Positions 35,901 to 44,037 are shown, counted from the first letter of the stretch. The stretch is DNA of 64,000 nucleotides from Alphaproteobacteria bacterium (GCA_021775955.1 JAJFGU010000014.1:1-64000); one strand, 5' to 3'. Numbers and translations: made by a program. Notes: a model not told the origin generated them from the letters alone.

Positions 35901-38900
35901 CAGCCTGGTAGATATCATTGGCGGTCTTATTAAGCTGAACAAGATTGAAAAAGACGACTCCGCAAACAGTACCGGTGACGAAGGTATCGAAGTTGATGAC
36001 AGCTCTGATATCGTAATCACCGAAAACACTGTCAAGGATACAGCGAATGACGGTATTGAAGCTACGGATGTTGACGGTCTTGATATTACCCTGAACAAAG
36101 TAAGACGTGCAGGAACGCAAGGCATTGAAGTCGATGGCGGCAGCACCGATGTTAAAATCGATGACAATATTGTTACAGCAAGCGACGATGAGGGCATCGA
36201 CGTCAATGATGTCCATGGCCTGAGAATTCGTCGTAACACAGTCACAGACTCCGGTAAGGAAGGCATCGAGGTTACTAATTCTACCGATGCCAAGATCCGC
36301 AAAAACATTGTTACCAACAGTGGCACGGACGGCGCCTTTGACGGGATATTTGTTGACAACACACCGGGTGTTGAGGTCTTCCAAAACATTGTGACCACAG
36401 CAACCGATGACGGTATCCATGTGAGTGGTTCTAACGGTGCAACCATCAACGAAAACACGGTTTCCGATGTTGATGGAAACGGTATCCACGTCAACCCAAG
36501 CTCGAATGTTGTCATCGCCGACAACGACATCTTCCATGCGACTGAGAATGGCGTGAAGGTTGAAGGTGGCTCTAACAACACAATTCGCGACAACCTCATC
36601 CTCTTCTCTGGCGATGACGGTATCGATGTGGAAGACAATCACCACCTCAATATCCGTGACAACATCGTCGGCTTCTCCGGTGATGACGGTATCGATGTGG
36701 AAGACAGCTACTACGTCAGAATCCATCACAACCTGGTTGGTGTAACCGGTCTGAATGAAGATGACGGTGACGGTATCGAGGTCCATGGTGGTGCATATTA
36801 CGATATTCATGGTAATAAAGTGTTGCTGACAGCCCGTGACGGTATTCATGTTGGCAATGTTAACTATAACGGCGATTACGTAGACCCTTATTATGGCGGC
36901 CAGTATTACGGCGGCTACATGGTTAACATTCATGATAACGAAGTGGCCTTGATTGGCCGTGACGGTATTCATGTCCATGACTCCGGCAAGACTCGCATTG
37001 CTTACAATGATGTCTTTGCAACCGGTCTAGCCTTTATTGATCTGTTTAACGGTGATAATGACTTCGTAATTAATCCCGATGGCATTGGTTTTGAATGGGG
37101 CGATGGCGATGGTATCCACGCTGAAAATATCCACGGTTACTATGGTGGATATTACGGTGGTGGTGATCACTATGACCTGAAGATCTACGGTAACGATGTC
37201 TCATGGACCGGCGGCGATGGTATCCAGGCCAAAAACTTTGGCTATGGCTATATCGGTGGCGACAGTGAAGAATACGGTAATAACATCCGTTATGCTGGCA
37301 TAGACGGTACCTTCTGGAATTGGGGTACGGTTACTGACCAGCTTCAATTGCTGCACGATAATAAAGAACGTGTTATCCATGGGGGCCTTAACGCACTATT
37401 CGGTGATGGCAATATTGTCAGCTTCCTGAAGCGCGTTATCCCGTCACCTGATATGGTATATGGCGATAATCACGACGGTATTAACATCCGTGGATTTGGT
37501 GGTGCCTACATTGGCTGGAACGATATTGAGTTCACAGGCGATGATGGTATTGCTGCTGCGCATGGTGATTACGTTCGTATCTACGAGAACTGGGTCGGTA
37601 AGAACGGTATCATGCCAACACTTAATGGCGGTAGCCCGTTTGGTGCCGACAGTATCCATGTCCGTGATGTCGGTAGCAGCGATTATGATTATAGCGAATA
37701 CTATGGCAATCAATATGGCTACGGCATTGAAGTTTACGACAACTTCCTTTCTTTCGCCGATGATGACGGTATCGACATTCGCGGAGGCCACTCAGCATAT
37801 GTCGCTCATAATATCATTGGTCACATGGGCACTGCCGGTATTGGTCTGCAAAACGTAGATTACAGCGTTATCAAGCGTAATGCCGTATCCATGGTCGGTG
37901 ATGACGGTATCTTCGTCACAAACGGCTATGCCACCAAGATCCTTGGTAACAAAGTTCTGATGGCCGGCGATGATGGTATTGAAGTTACGGATGTCGGTTA
38001 TAAGGATGGCGATGTCTGGGATGATAAAGACTACAGCTACTACTATGATTACTTTGGTGGCTGGGCTGTCAATGTCGCCCGTAACGAAGTGGCCTTTACC
38101 GGTGACAACGGCATCCGTGTGGCAGATACGGGCCCTGCGCGGATTGTGCGCAATGATGTAATGTTTGCCGGTCTGGGTGAGGAGAACTTTGCCGGTATGA
38201 TTAACTGGGTTAATGAAACGGCTATCTCCACCTATGTTGGTGGACGTCCGAATCCTCCGGGACCATATTTCTTTAGTAAGAAATGGTATTGGGGCGATGG
38301 CGACGGTATTAACGTTGAAAACGTTCATGGTTATGGTCCACATGGCCTAAGCCTGAATATCGGTCATAACAAAGTGACTGCAACAGGCGGCGACGGCATT
38401 GATGTTAACTATGCCGGCCGTACCGTGATCCATAACAATCATGTCCGTTATGCTGGCATCGATAAAACATCCTGGGACTATGAATACAGAGGAACTTATG
38501 GTCTTACAGCCATCCTTGATTCAGGTTTGTTTAATGAGCCAGAGCGTGAAACACTTTGGGAAGGTCAAAGAATGAATCCTTTGATCAGGCAGCATCTGCC
38601 AAAACCGAAGAAAGTTAAGTTTGATCGCTATGAAAACCATGATGGTATTCGCGCAGAAAACATCTATGCCCATGACTACGACTACGACCATGACCACTAT
38701 TATGGTGGTGGCAATGACTACTATGGCGGTTATTACGGTCATGGAAACAACAACTATCATGGGCAATACGGTCCGCTGAGCGACTATAGTCTTGTGGTTT
38801 ACAATAATGATGTTGCTTACACCGCTGATGACGGTATCGAAGTTATCGGCAGTAACGGACAGCCTCAAGAATGGGATCATGACTGGCCAGCTGGCACAGG

Positions 38901-41832
38901 CCGCACCTTGATTGCCGATAATGACGTCATGGATACGGGTATTAAGTCTATCCAGTATGGTCATGATCGCGACTATTATGGCGGTGGTGACTACCAAGGC
39001 GATTATTACGGTGGTGGTTATGGCGACTACGGTTATTATGATGGTAAGAGAGTCCGTTACGGTAACGGCGATTACTACGGTGCCGATGGCATTCATGTTC
39101 GCAATGTTCATAACGACGACAACGTTGTATTCCTCGGAGGTTATTATGGTGGCTACTACGGTGGTTATACCGTTAATATCCTCAACAATTACATCAACAC
39201 CACGAGTGATGATGGTATCGAGGTTGTCGATTCCGGTTCAACGCTGATTGATTACAACCACATTTCTAATGTCGGTGTTACCAGTCCGCACAGAAGAAAA
39301 GGTAAAGACGACAACAAAGGCTACTATGGTTCTTATGAAAGAGACCAATATGGAGCCGACGGTATCCATGTCCGCAATGTTCATATTGATGGAAATCAGT
39401 TCCCTGGCTATTATGGCGGTGGCGATCACTTCCAACCATATGCTGTTGTTATCCGCAGAAACCACATCAAGAATACCAGCGATGACGGTATCGAAGTTCT
39501 GGATAGCGGTCGTACGTTGATCGACTACAACACGGTCTACAATACCGGTCTGTATGGCTATCATGACGTTCATTACGGTGATGACTATTACGGTGGTGGA
39601 GAAGGTAGTAAAGATGGCTACTACGGTTACCGCAGCTATCACTTCTCCGGCAGTGACTATTATGGCGGCGATGGTATCCATGTCCGTAACGTTCATAACA
39701 ACTTCATATTCCGTCCTCCTGCCATTGATGGACCTCAAGGTGTCTATCCTGGTGGTTATTACGGTGGTTATGCTGTTGAAATTACCAACAACCATATCGA
39801 CATGACTGGTGATGATGGTATCGAAGTTGTCTATAGCGGCAACACGCTGATCGACAACAACGACATCTATAATGTTGGCGTGAACATGCTTCCTCACCAT
39901 GATGAGTATTATGGTGGTGACAAGAATAAAGGTGATTACGATCAGGAATGGGACGAATGGGGCGCTGATGGCATCCATGTACGCGATGTTTTAGGTAATG
40001 TTCGTATCGTCAGAGGTGGTGATATTGGCGTTGCCCTACCTGGCTATGCTGTTGAAGTCACCAATAACCATATCGATAATACGGCCGATGACGGTATCCA
40101 GGTTCTGTGGAGCGGCAATACGCTGGTCAGCGACAATGAAGTCCTGAATGCCGGTGCTGTTGTCGAAGATTACTTCAATGAATATGGCGACTACTATGGC
40201 TATGATGATGTCTACAAGTTTGGTATTAAAAGCCATCTTCAGGACGATCACGGTGCCGATGGTATCCATGTTCACTCCGGCTTCTTTAAGCATGGCCTGC
40301 CGGGCTTAGAGACGGGACCACAGGATGATATTGGCTACAACCCTTACTTCCTGAGCACCTATGTTGAGATTACCAACAACACAGTTGGTAGCATTGACGA
40401 AGAATCAGGTGAAACGTCTCAAGGCGCGGCCGATGACGGTATCGAAACCGAAGGTATTACCGATCTTCTGATTTCTGACAACGATGTCTATGATTCAGGC
40501 GATGACGGCATCAAGGTCATCGGTTATGCCGGGTTCTTTGCTAATGAGCAAGATTGTGTTGATTGTAATGAGCCTGTAACCATTCTAACCGGTGGTGGAC
40601 CTTCCGAATCTCCTGAATTCAACGTGGTTATTTCTGGTAACGTAGTTGTAGATTCCGGAACACCTGAAGATGAAGACTTCGAAGAAGAAGATCAAAATCC
40701 GGAAAGCATTAGCTTTAAAGGTAAAAAAGGCAAGCATCGTGGCATCGGCGTGAACTATCATGGTGAAGCGCATGGTGACGGTATCGAAGTAACTAATTAT
40801 GATCGCATTGATATCATCGATAATGATGTAACAAACAGCGAGAAGAATGGTCTTTATATCTCCGGTCCGTTTAATGCCCGCTTTGAAAGCAACCTGCTGG
40901 AAGATCAAAATCCGGATAGCAGAAGGGTCTTTGTCTCTGGTAACACCTTTACCAATAATGATGTCGGTGCCCATTTCGAAAGTGGTCTGATTGATCTGGT
41001 AACCGGTGATACCAATAACTTCATTGGTGGCCGTGTTGGTCTGCTCTTCAAGCCGTTTGACTTCTCTACAATCGAGAGCAAGCATCATGGTGACGATCAC
41101 TACTATGACTACGGCTATACCAAAGTCACACCACGTACCTTCGGTGCATGGCAAGGCAAACCACTTCACACATTGGTTCCGACAGAAGGTTATGCTGATC
41201 TGGCTCTGATCGATGATGATGGCCCTGGCTCAACGCCTTATCCTGAGTTCCCAGAGAACTTCGGTGGAAGCATTGGTGCGCAGTTCTTCAATGGCCAGTC
41301 ACAGTTCTTTGTTGAGCTGGATAACGAAGCTTTCTTCGACAATGATGCTGGCTTACCGATCTGGCAGAATGCGTTGAATTCAACCTATGTCACACCATTC
41401 GGCACCATTACGCCGGCTGACACGGACGGGGTGCTGACATTTGATCAGTTCAGCTTCCTGGAAGACAAGTTCTTCCACTTCCCGGATCGTGGTAACATCG
41501 GCATATTCTTCTTCGGTTTCGTACCGGTTGGTATTGATCAGGAAAGAGTATTCAACCAGTTCGGCCCGTTCGGCCCAGGTTTAAGCGGTCTGAATGTAAC
41601 GGTTACAGGTCTACCGCCTGTTAACCTTGGTCCGGAAGCACTGGCAGGATTGACGCCAGCCGCAGGTGGTGAGGAAACAGCAGAAGATCTGGCCAATATT
41701 GAGCCGGCAGCCGGTGGCGAAGACGTCGGTTGTTGGAGCCAGGGTCTTAACGTAGGTGGAACCTTTAATTACATATTTGAAGGCGGAGCTGAAGAATCTA
41801 TTACTGACGCTGCAAATGGAGAATGTCTATAG
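29977..41832 (+). CDS. Giant two-partner-secretion exoprotein (TpsA) with right-handed beta-helix and Tyr-Gly-rich insertions
   Basis: A 3951-residue secreted protein. Residues 1-39/41: long basic signal peptide (NRRRRLLSTTALVAAG, cut at AKA or AQA). About 45-320: filamentous-haemagglutinin TPS secretion domain (DRNGVIFGANSIVDVAGIAA near residue 131, INAKMGTVVMAAGETVTLDL). About 320-985: beta-rich region with NGG/DGG turns. About 985-3660: NosD/PbH1-type parallel beta-helix, coils of about 23 residues with motif I-x-x-N-x-I and many DDGIxV turns. From about 2300 to 3320, coils are interrupted by YYGG-rich inserts. About 3660-3951: non-repetitive C-terminal domain with a Cys pair (GCWSQ and GECL). 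There is no CDI toxin module. It probably acts as adhesin or surface matrix protein, exported by the divergent TpsB (27644). A terminator follows. Confidence 0.92.
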   Translation: MSNTITQATKNANDNRRRRLLSTTALVAAGMMMTSPAKAQAIDPHADWDDLNIVAGDADVLDTGLGSTQIDQHTMRAVGEAQEIHIGELGAVNINQIDSNALFVARAIGDHDDPTQILGSLSADGRVMILDRNGVIFGANSIVDVAGIAASTGDVSNADIMDGDESFHFNNFGDGRIELRGTISVADSGLAAFVSPTVINSGIINAKMGTVVMAAGETVTLDLYGDGLVEVTVEGELGDALLETTGEINAEGGTVTMTASAAKDVVDNIINVEGVITVASATQEGGKIVLSGGDNGTTMVAGTLDASGTEGGEIDIDGGEVVLADTSSIKADANDASGEAGSIVAWGDELYSYGALSVLGQNGFVETSNREGGEIAGTVVLGENSEWVIDPTDSCIADAAASCGLGDTFVFTDTLEDSLNTALGGSTILVQTSPVANGGDFGHIRVLDALDTATTAAGVGLRLEAHQDVRVSDTITDTGLGLNVELIADFDGSGGDADVEIGTGGAITTNGGHFIAEAADDIEIDAAIDTDGGDVTLHAKGMDTDESFVSISSTGSIDTDDSDPDGDVTIITEDLFIHTASGDKIRAGFDGVNDGTITIKRSTAGTVGLGSGSGDMEISQAELEVIDGGALVIGDATAVDNNVTEVNVEDVDTTVGTIGGLVQLNALNITGAANNPDVNFDGSNTFNALEVNVGDDVNFFAGADVETLIGGMVFNADADADAGTGDSNRVHIWTDGTVIDSATDITFSGLDYTDDGADTDVTAMGGDGTITFTRSDDGDMSVGDDNGGYHISQIELDHLSAGELVFGVQGGGTDNNIFIDNADTTHVDKTTVNTEIPSGPFDVTFMGTNEFNELEVNAEDDIIFAAGASVETHGDALFNADSDMGDFGDFIMNAGSMIDSNGFNITVETGNSGGGNASHGVFLDTGVMVNAEGGDIDFNNDSSFFSADADSVKTMGTGTIEINQFDEGSIQNAVDAVENTGTGTNTIFAAAGLYSESVTIAEDNFIISGANAGIAGDGVRGAESTVDPNSPGFLITGNNAVIDGMEIINGTAGVIVDGGDNATIKNNDIHGQFHASGAGASFGAPGLGDGVYITNSDGSKVLNNKISEYNDDGVQVSGASNIEVSGNVVMDNGTGDLGIGIFDATGTVDVIGNTVTNALRQGIQILASNITGDVSGNTVTGSVSAGISVRDSEGDISVDDNTISGGLVGVSVANSEDVIVGDDDGDNDSGNTISSVGTGVQVDGGDDIEVIDNTISDVDNGVVATGVAVDGLDIAENDITGSSSIGIDVDSSAFANIDNNIVTHFTTGIQVTDSDHTGIEGNTVTDITANGIEVDGSESTDIIDNIVGNAAVAGDIGGDGIHVSNSPIAKIQGNTVTNANGDGIELISSDISAIGGLGIGEGNTVMNILGHGIASFFSSSPDIIGNMVTRIGLNGIHLQNGSDAQVRSNTVRNTVGDGIESNSNFDIQITDNMIGTGSFADNIRMHGIDVNNSDNADILGNTITETVGIGISVNPSDDVVIDDNTISNTGQHGIHVLGGNDIQITNNNLSNTGAFGWSGIVTNGSSLVRILSNIINTAGWDGIQVANGSDVEVNNNDLDNITISGIAILGSDDVLVDNNTVDVSQRGIYTGNATNTTLNNNNIDTTSNDGIEANSSANIQITNNMIGTDGGVDNIGAEGIDVNNSPSADILGNTVTETGHNGISVNPSPGSIIDGNTITNVGWDGIASLGSDDVQITNNTINGTVASGVAVIGGSNNLVDTNDIDNTGRLGVYVGRGDGVVVNNNTIDNAGTLGIWSGVHIEDTDGGTVTDNTINIASHDGINLGDPINFGVTGNTGLFTVDNNTIDNTGRDGVHAHSTDGVQVTNNDIGTNGGPGNIGDDGVHINGSNGALVQDNTINNTVDNGVEVNPSDDVVIADNIIDEIGGDGVQITDGKRNKVLRNTITDVTGNGIRVNGHEDLIVRKNTIKDVGSDGISLVDIIGGLIKLNKIEKDDSANSTGDEGIEVDDSSDIVITENTVKDTANDGIEATDVDGLDITLNKVRRAGTQGIEVDGGSTDVKIDDNIVTASDDEGIDVNDVHGLRIRRNTVTDSGKEGIEVTNSTDAKIRKNIVTNSGTDGAFDGIFVDNTPGVEVFQNIVTTATDDGIHVSGSNGATINENTVSDVDGNGIHVNPSSNVVIADNDIFHATENGVKVEGGSNNTIRDNLILFSGDDGIDVEDNHHLNIRDNIVGFSGDDGIDVEDSYYVRIHHNLVGVTGLNEDDGDGIEVHGGAYYDIHGNKVLLTARDGIHVGNVNYNGDYVDPYYGGQYYGGYMVNIHDNEVALIGRDGIHVHDSGKTRIAYNDVFATGLAFIDLFNGDNDFVINPDGIGFEWGDGDGIHAENIHGYYGGYYGGGDHYDLKIYGNDVSWTGGDGIQAKNFGYGYIGGDSEEYGNNIRYAGIDGTFWNWGTVTDQLQLLHDNKERVIHGGLNALFGDGNIVSFLKRVIPSPDMVYGDNHDGINIRGFGGAYIGWNDIEFTGDDGIAAAHGDYVRIYENWVGKNGIMPTLNGGSPFGADSIHVRDVGSSDYDYSEYYGNQYGYGIEVYDNFLSFADDDGIDIRGGHSAYVAHNIIGHMGTAGIGLQNVDYSVIKRNAVSMVGDDGIFVTNGYATKILGNKVLMAGDDGIEVTDVGYKDGDVWDDKDYSYYYDYFGGWAVNVARNEVAFTGDNGIRVADTGPARIVRNDVMFAGLGEENFAGMINWVNETAISTYVGGRPNPPGPYFFSKKWYWGDGDGINVENVHGYGPHGLSLNIGHNKVTATGGDGIDVNYAGRTVIHNNHVRYAGIDKTSWDYEYRGTYGLTAILDSGLFNEPERETLWEGQRMNPLIRQHLPKPKKVKFDRYENHDGIRAENIYAHDYDYDHDHYYGGGNDYYGGYYGHGNNNYHGQYGPLSDYSLVVYNNDVAYTADDGIEVIGSNGQPQEWDHDWPAGTGRTLIADNDVMDTGIKSIQYGHDRDYYGGGDYQGDYYGGGYGDYGYYDGKRVRYGNGDYYGADGIHVRNVHNDDNVVFLGGYYGGYYGGYTVNILNNYINTTSDDGIEVVDSGSTLIDYNHISNVGVTSPHRRKGKDDNKGYYGSYERDQYGADGIHVRNVHIDGNQFPGYYGGGDHFQPYAVVIRRNHIKNTSDDGIEVLDSGRTLIDYNTVYNTGLYGYHDVHYGDDYYGGGEGSKDGYYGYRSYHFSGSDYYGGDGIHVRNVHNNFIFRPPAIDGPQGVYPGGYYGGYAVEITNNHIDMTGDDGIEVVYSGNTLIDNNDIYNVGVNMLPHHDEYYGGDKNKGDYDQEWDEWGADGIHVRDVLGNVRIVRGGDIGVALPGYAVEVTNNHIDNTADDGIQVLWSGNTLVSDNEVLNAGAVVEDYFNEYGDYYGYDDVYKFGIKSHLQDDHGADGIHVHSGFFKHGLPGLETGPQDDIGYNPYFLSTYVEITNNTVGSIDEESGETSQGAADDGIETEGITDLLISDNDVYDSGDDGIKVIGYAGFFANEQDCVDCNEPVTILTGGGPSESPEFNVVISGNVVVDSGTPEDEDFEEEDQNPESISFKGKKGKHRGIGVNYHGEAHGDGIEVTNYDRIDIIDNDVTNSEKNGLYISGPFNARFESNLLEDQNPDSRRVFVSGNTFTNNDVGAHFESGLIDLVTGDTNNFIGGRVGLLFKPFDFSTIESKHHGDDHYYDYGYTKVTPRTFGAWQGKPLHTLVPTEGYADLALIDDDGPGSTPYPEFPENFGGSIGAQFFNGQSQFFVELDNEAFFDNDAGLPIWQNALNSTYVTPFGTITPADTDGVLTFDQFSFLEDKFFHFPDRGNIGIFFFGFVPVGIDQERVFNQFGPFGPGLSGLNVTVTGLPPVNLGPEALAGLTPAAGGEETAEDLANIEPAAGGEDVGCWSQGLNVGGTFNYIFEGGAEESITDAANGECL
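36880..39930 (+). repeat. YYGG-rich insertion segments within the beta-helix
   Basis: At least fifteen short segments such as DPYYGGQYYGGYMV, GYYGGYYGGGDHYD, GGYYGGYYGGYTV and DDYYGGGEGS interrupt beta-helix coils, mostly before a V-x-I-x-x-N-x-I coil. Codons for Tyr and Gly vary freely between copies (TATTAT, TACTAC, TATTAC; GGTGGC, GGCGGT, GGTGGT), so the motif is kept by selection on the protein or by old duplication, not by recent slippage. Confidence 0.75.
39064..40440 (+). repeat. About 100-residue supra-repeats in the giant exoprotein
   Basis: Five successive modules begin with a GADGIHVRNVH-like turn (about 39080, 39355, 39665, 39960 and 40255), continue through a variable Tyr/Gly/Asp-rich insert, then a coil of the form AVEITNNHIDxTxDDGIEV and SGxTLIDxNxIxNxG. 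Spacing is 267-312 nt, so each module holds several 23-residue coils plus one insert of variable length. The last module has lost the YYGG insert. Confidence 0.75.
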
Positions 41833-41857
41833 GACATTTCCAGGTAGCGTAATAATT

Positions 41858-41886
41858 AAAGCCCCGGGTTTCCGGGGCTTTTTTTA
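41858..41886 (+). terminator. Rho-independent terminator after tpsA
   Basis: AAAGCCCCGG and CCGGGGCTTT form a perfect GC-rich stem with a short loop and a run of T, about 25 nt after the tpsA stop. Confidence 0.9.
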
Positions 41887-42034
41887 TAATAAACTGGAAA
41901 ATGTTCCGTAAGGCTGTATTAGGGCTTTATCAATTGCCCTTTCCGTTTTATTATAAAAATTATTGAGAAACAGGGGCTTGCGCTCTGTATATTTTCTGTC
42001 AAAATGAATCGGTTGAGGAATTGAAGGATTTTTC

Positions 42035-42655
42035 ATGTACAACGATGATAAATGGAATCCTGTCGAAGGCGAAGAGCTGGCAGGCTTTCTAGAACAAATT
42101 AATCCTATAGACGGCAAGTACCGTGTTGATGCGGCAAGCACGCAGGTACAATGGCGCATGCTGCCTTTTTACGAGTCCATTGCCCTGATCCGGGTCAAAG
42201 ATCCAAACTGGGTGAATAAGAAGCTCAGTATCTATTACCTGACGGACCAGGGAAATCTGTTCCGCCTCAACGGTACATCACCGCCAATTCATGAAGTGAA
42301 CGCCAAGGCACCGGTCAAGGTGAATGAGGAAAACGTGCTCGATTATTTGCGCTTTTTCTGTTACTTCGTGCGCGGAGAAGAAGGGCCGTTTTATATTGCT
42401 GAGAGCATGGAAGACCCCAATATGCCGACGGAAATGGACGATACGACACGCTCTGTTATTGAGGGTACCATACGTGCGGCCTCTTTCGAGGGCATGAACG
42501 AGCAGGGGCATTTCCTGTGCGATGCGGTGGTGTTTTATTCCAACGCCCTGTTTATCGCCAATTTCGCGGTGCAACCAACCGGCATGATTGAAATGCTGGA
42601 TGACGAGCCGATTGCTGCCGATCTCCCCGTAAAAGTTGATCAGCCGGTCTCCTAA
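42035..42655 (+). CDS. Conserved-looking hypothetical protein, cytoplasmic
   Basis: A 206-residue protein without signal peptide or membrane helix. The region WRMLPFYESIALIRVKDPNW, then YYLTDQGNLFRLNGTSPPIHEVN and DYLRFFCYFVRGEEGPFYIAES, suggests a compact alpha/beta fold. ATG 42035 follows GAAGGATT-like sequence (about 42022). I do not recognise a named family. It lies 44 nt upstream of a UbiH-like hydroxylase on the same strand and may be co-transcribed, but no role in quinone synthesis can be shown. Confidence 0.75.
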   Translation: MYNDDKWNPVEGEELAGFLEQINPIDGKYRVDAASTQVQWRMLPFYESIALIRVKDPNWVNKKLSIYYLTDQGNLFRLNGTSPPIHEVNAKAPVKVNEENVLDYLRFFCYFVRGEEGPFYIAESMEDPNMPTEMDDTTRSVIEGTIRAASFEGMNEQGHFLCDAVVFYSNALFIANFAVQPTGMIEMLDDEPIAADLPVKVDQPVS

Positions 42656-42699
42656 GCTTTTCTCTGGTGTTAAGGCTCAGCCGGCGCTAAATTCCTTTT

Positions 42700-43905
42700 A
42701 TGAGCAATAAAACTTACGACGTGGCCATTATCGGCGGCGGACTGGCCGGGTTGACCCTGGCCTGTTTGCTGGGTGACTGCGGGCTGCAGATAGCCTGTAT
42801 CGACCAGGCGGACCCGGATGCCCAGATAAGGACAGATTCCCGTACAACGGCCGTTTCCTACGGTTCCTGCCAAATCCTGGAAGAAGCAGGGATCTGGGCA
42901 GATCTGGAGGCTAAAGCCTGCCCGATTGACGATATTCGTATTTTTGACGGCCCCAGCCCCTTGCTTCTTAATTTCTTAAGCAATGAAGCCGATGGTAAGT
43001 CGTTCGGTTGGATTGCCGATAATGCCGCTATCCGGAAGGCGCTTAGTTCGCGGGTTCAATCTTTAGGTAATGTTGACCATTTGGCCCCAGAAAAGGTTAG
43101 TGATTTTAGTTTCAGCCAGGATGCCCCCATAGAGGGCCCACATTATGTAAGCTGCATTTTAGGGGATGATACTATTGAGGCCCGCCTCGTTATCGGCGCG
43201 GATGGTCGGGGTTCCTTTACCCGCGAATGGATGGGGGTCAGAACGCGGGAATGGAATTATCGCCAGCGTGCGGTTATTTGTGCGGTTGAGCATGAAAACC
43301 CGCATCACAACGTGGCGGTAGAGCATTTCTGGCCGTCGGGGCCGTTTGCTATCCTGCCGATGGCCGATGATGAGGACGGTAAACACCGCTCTTCCGTCGT
43401 TTTTACAGAGCATGGCCCTGAGCGGAACTCTCTCATGAAGTTGGATACAGAAGGCTTCGAAGCCGCTCTGGCCAAGCGTTTTCCAAAAGAATACGGAACT
43501 GTTCGTATGATAAATGAACGGATGTGTTTTCCCTTAAGCCTGGTCCATGCCGCCGAATATATCGCCCCGCGGATGGCGCTGGTGGCCGATGCGGCCCACG
43601 GTATTCACCCGATCGCCGGGCAGGGCCTTAATTTGGGCTTCCGTGACGTCAAAGCCATGGCAGATCTTGTCCGTGATGCCCATGAAAAGGGCGAGGATAT
43701 CGGCTCCACGGCGCTTCTGGAGGCTTACCAGCGCCAGCGGCGCTTTGATAATATGTCCATGGTGGCGGTCACAGACGGGTTGGTGCGGCTGTTTTCCAAC
43801 AATATCCCCCCTGTGCGTTTTTTAAGGCGCGCCGGCCTGCGGGCTGTCTCCAAATTCCCCCCTGCGCGGCGCTTTTTCATGAAACAGGCTATGGGTGATA
43901 GATAA
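42700..43905 (+). CDS. UbiH/UbiF/COQ6-type FAD-dependent hydroxylase
   Basis: A 401-residue flavoprotein monooxygenase. The dinucleotide-binding fold starts at residue 6 (VAIIGGGLAGLTLACLLGD), the DG motif is VIGADGRGSFTREW (about residue 165) and the second FAD motif is ALVADAAHGIHPIAGQGLNL (about residue 290). It belongs to the family that hydroxylates the ring of ubiquinone precursors using NAD(P)H and oxygen. Which ring position it acts on cannot be told from sequence, so no symbol is assigned. The N-terminus begins close to the nucleotide fold, as usual in this family. Confidence 0.92.
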   Translation: MSNKTYDVAIIGGGLAGLTLACLLGDCGLQIACIDQADPDAQIRTDSRTTAVSYGSCQILEEAGIWADLEAKACPIDDIRIFDGPSPLLLNFLSNEADGKSFGWIADNAAIRKALSSRVQSLGNVDHLAPEKVSDFSFSQDAPIEGPHYVSCILGDDTIEARLVIGADGRGSFTREWMGVRTREWNYRQRAVICAVEHENPHHNVAVEHFWPSGPFAILPMADDEDGKHRSSVVFTEHGPERNSLMKLDTEGFEAALAKRFPKEYGTVRMINERMCFPLSLVHAAEYIAPRMALVADAAHGIHPIAGQGLNLGFRDVKAMADLVRDAHEKGEDIGSTALLEAYQRQRRFDNMSMVAVTDGLVRLFSNNIPPVRFLRRAGLRAVSKFPPARRFFMKQAMGDR

Positions 43906-43914
43906 GAGCAATCG

Positions 43915-44021
43915 TTAGAGCTTCCATCATTCAAATTGAGCGGTGTTGCTTCGTCGCTTACGTAGATTTTACTACGCTGCGCTCCTCGTGCCTGGCACAA
44001 TTTAAACGCTGTTTGCTCTAA
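43915..44021. repeat. Imperfect palindromic intergenic element
   Basis: TTAGAGC at 43915-43921 and GCTCTAA at 44015-44021 bound a roughly 107-bp inverted repeat. The two arms share TTxAAATTGxGC and a GCGTAGT/TACGTAG centre, with CTTCGTCGCTTACGTAG facing CTACGCTGCGCTCCTCG. It fills most of the gap between the hydroxylase gene and rpmH. It resembles dispersed palindromic elements of alphaproteobacteria, but only one copy is in this window. Confidence 0.5.
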
Positions 44022-44037
44022 TTAAGCACAGATTTTA

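Noticed and set aside
33349-39978. Several long minus-strand ORFs (up to about 600 codons) opposite the giant exoprotein
   Set aside because: They mirror the repetitive Asn/Asp/Ile/Gly codons of the plus-strand gene, consist of Val/Ile/Asn/Thr-rich repeats and have no independent start signals. They are antisense shadows.
36600-40440. Possible CRISPR-like array because of regular repeats
   Set aside because: The repeats are in frame, degenerate at synonymous sites, and encode beta-helix coils. Spacers are not unique, so this is a protein repeat.
41000-41832. Contact-dependent-inhibition toxin module at the end of the giant exoprotein
   Set aside because: No VENN-type motif, no toxin-like C-terminal domain and no small immunity gene downstream; the gene is closed by a terminator and followed by an unrelated gene.
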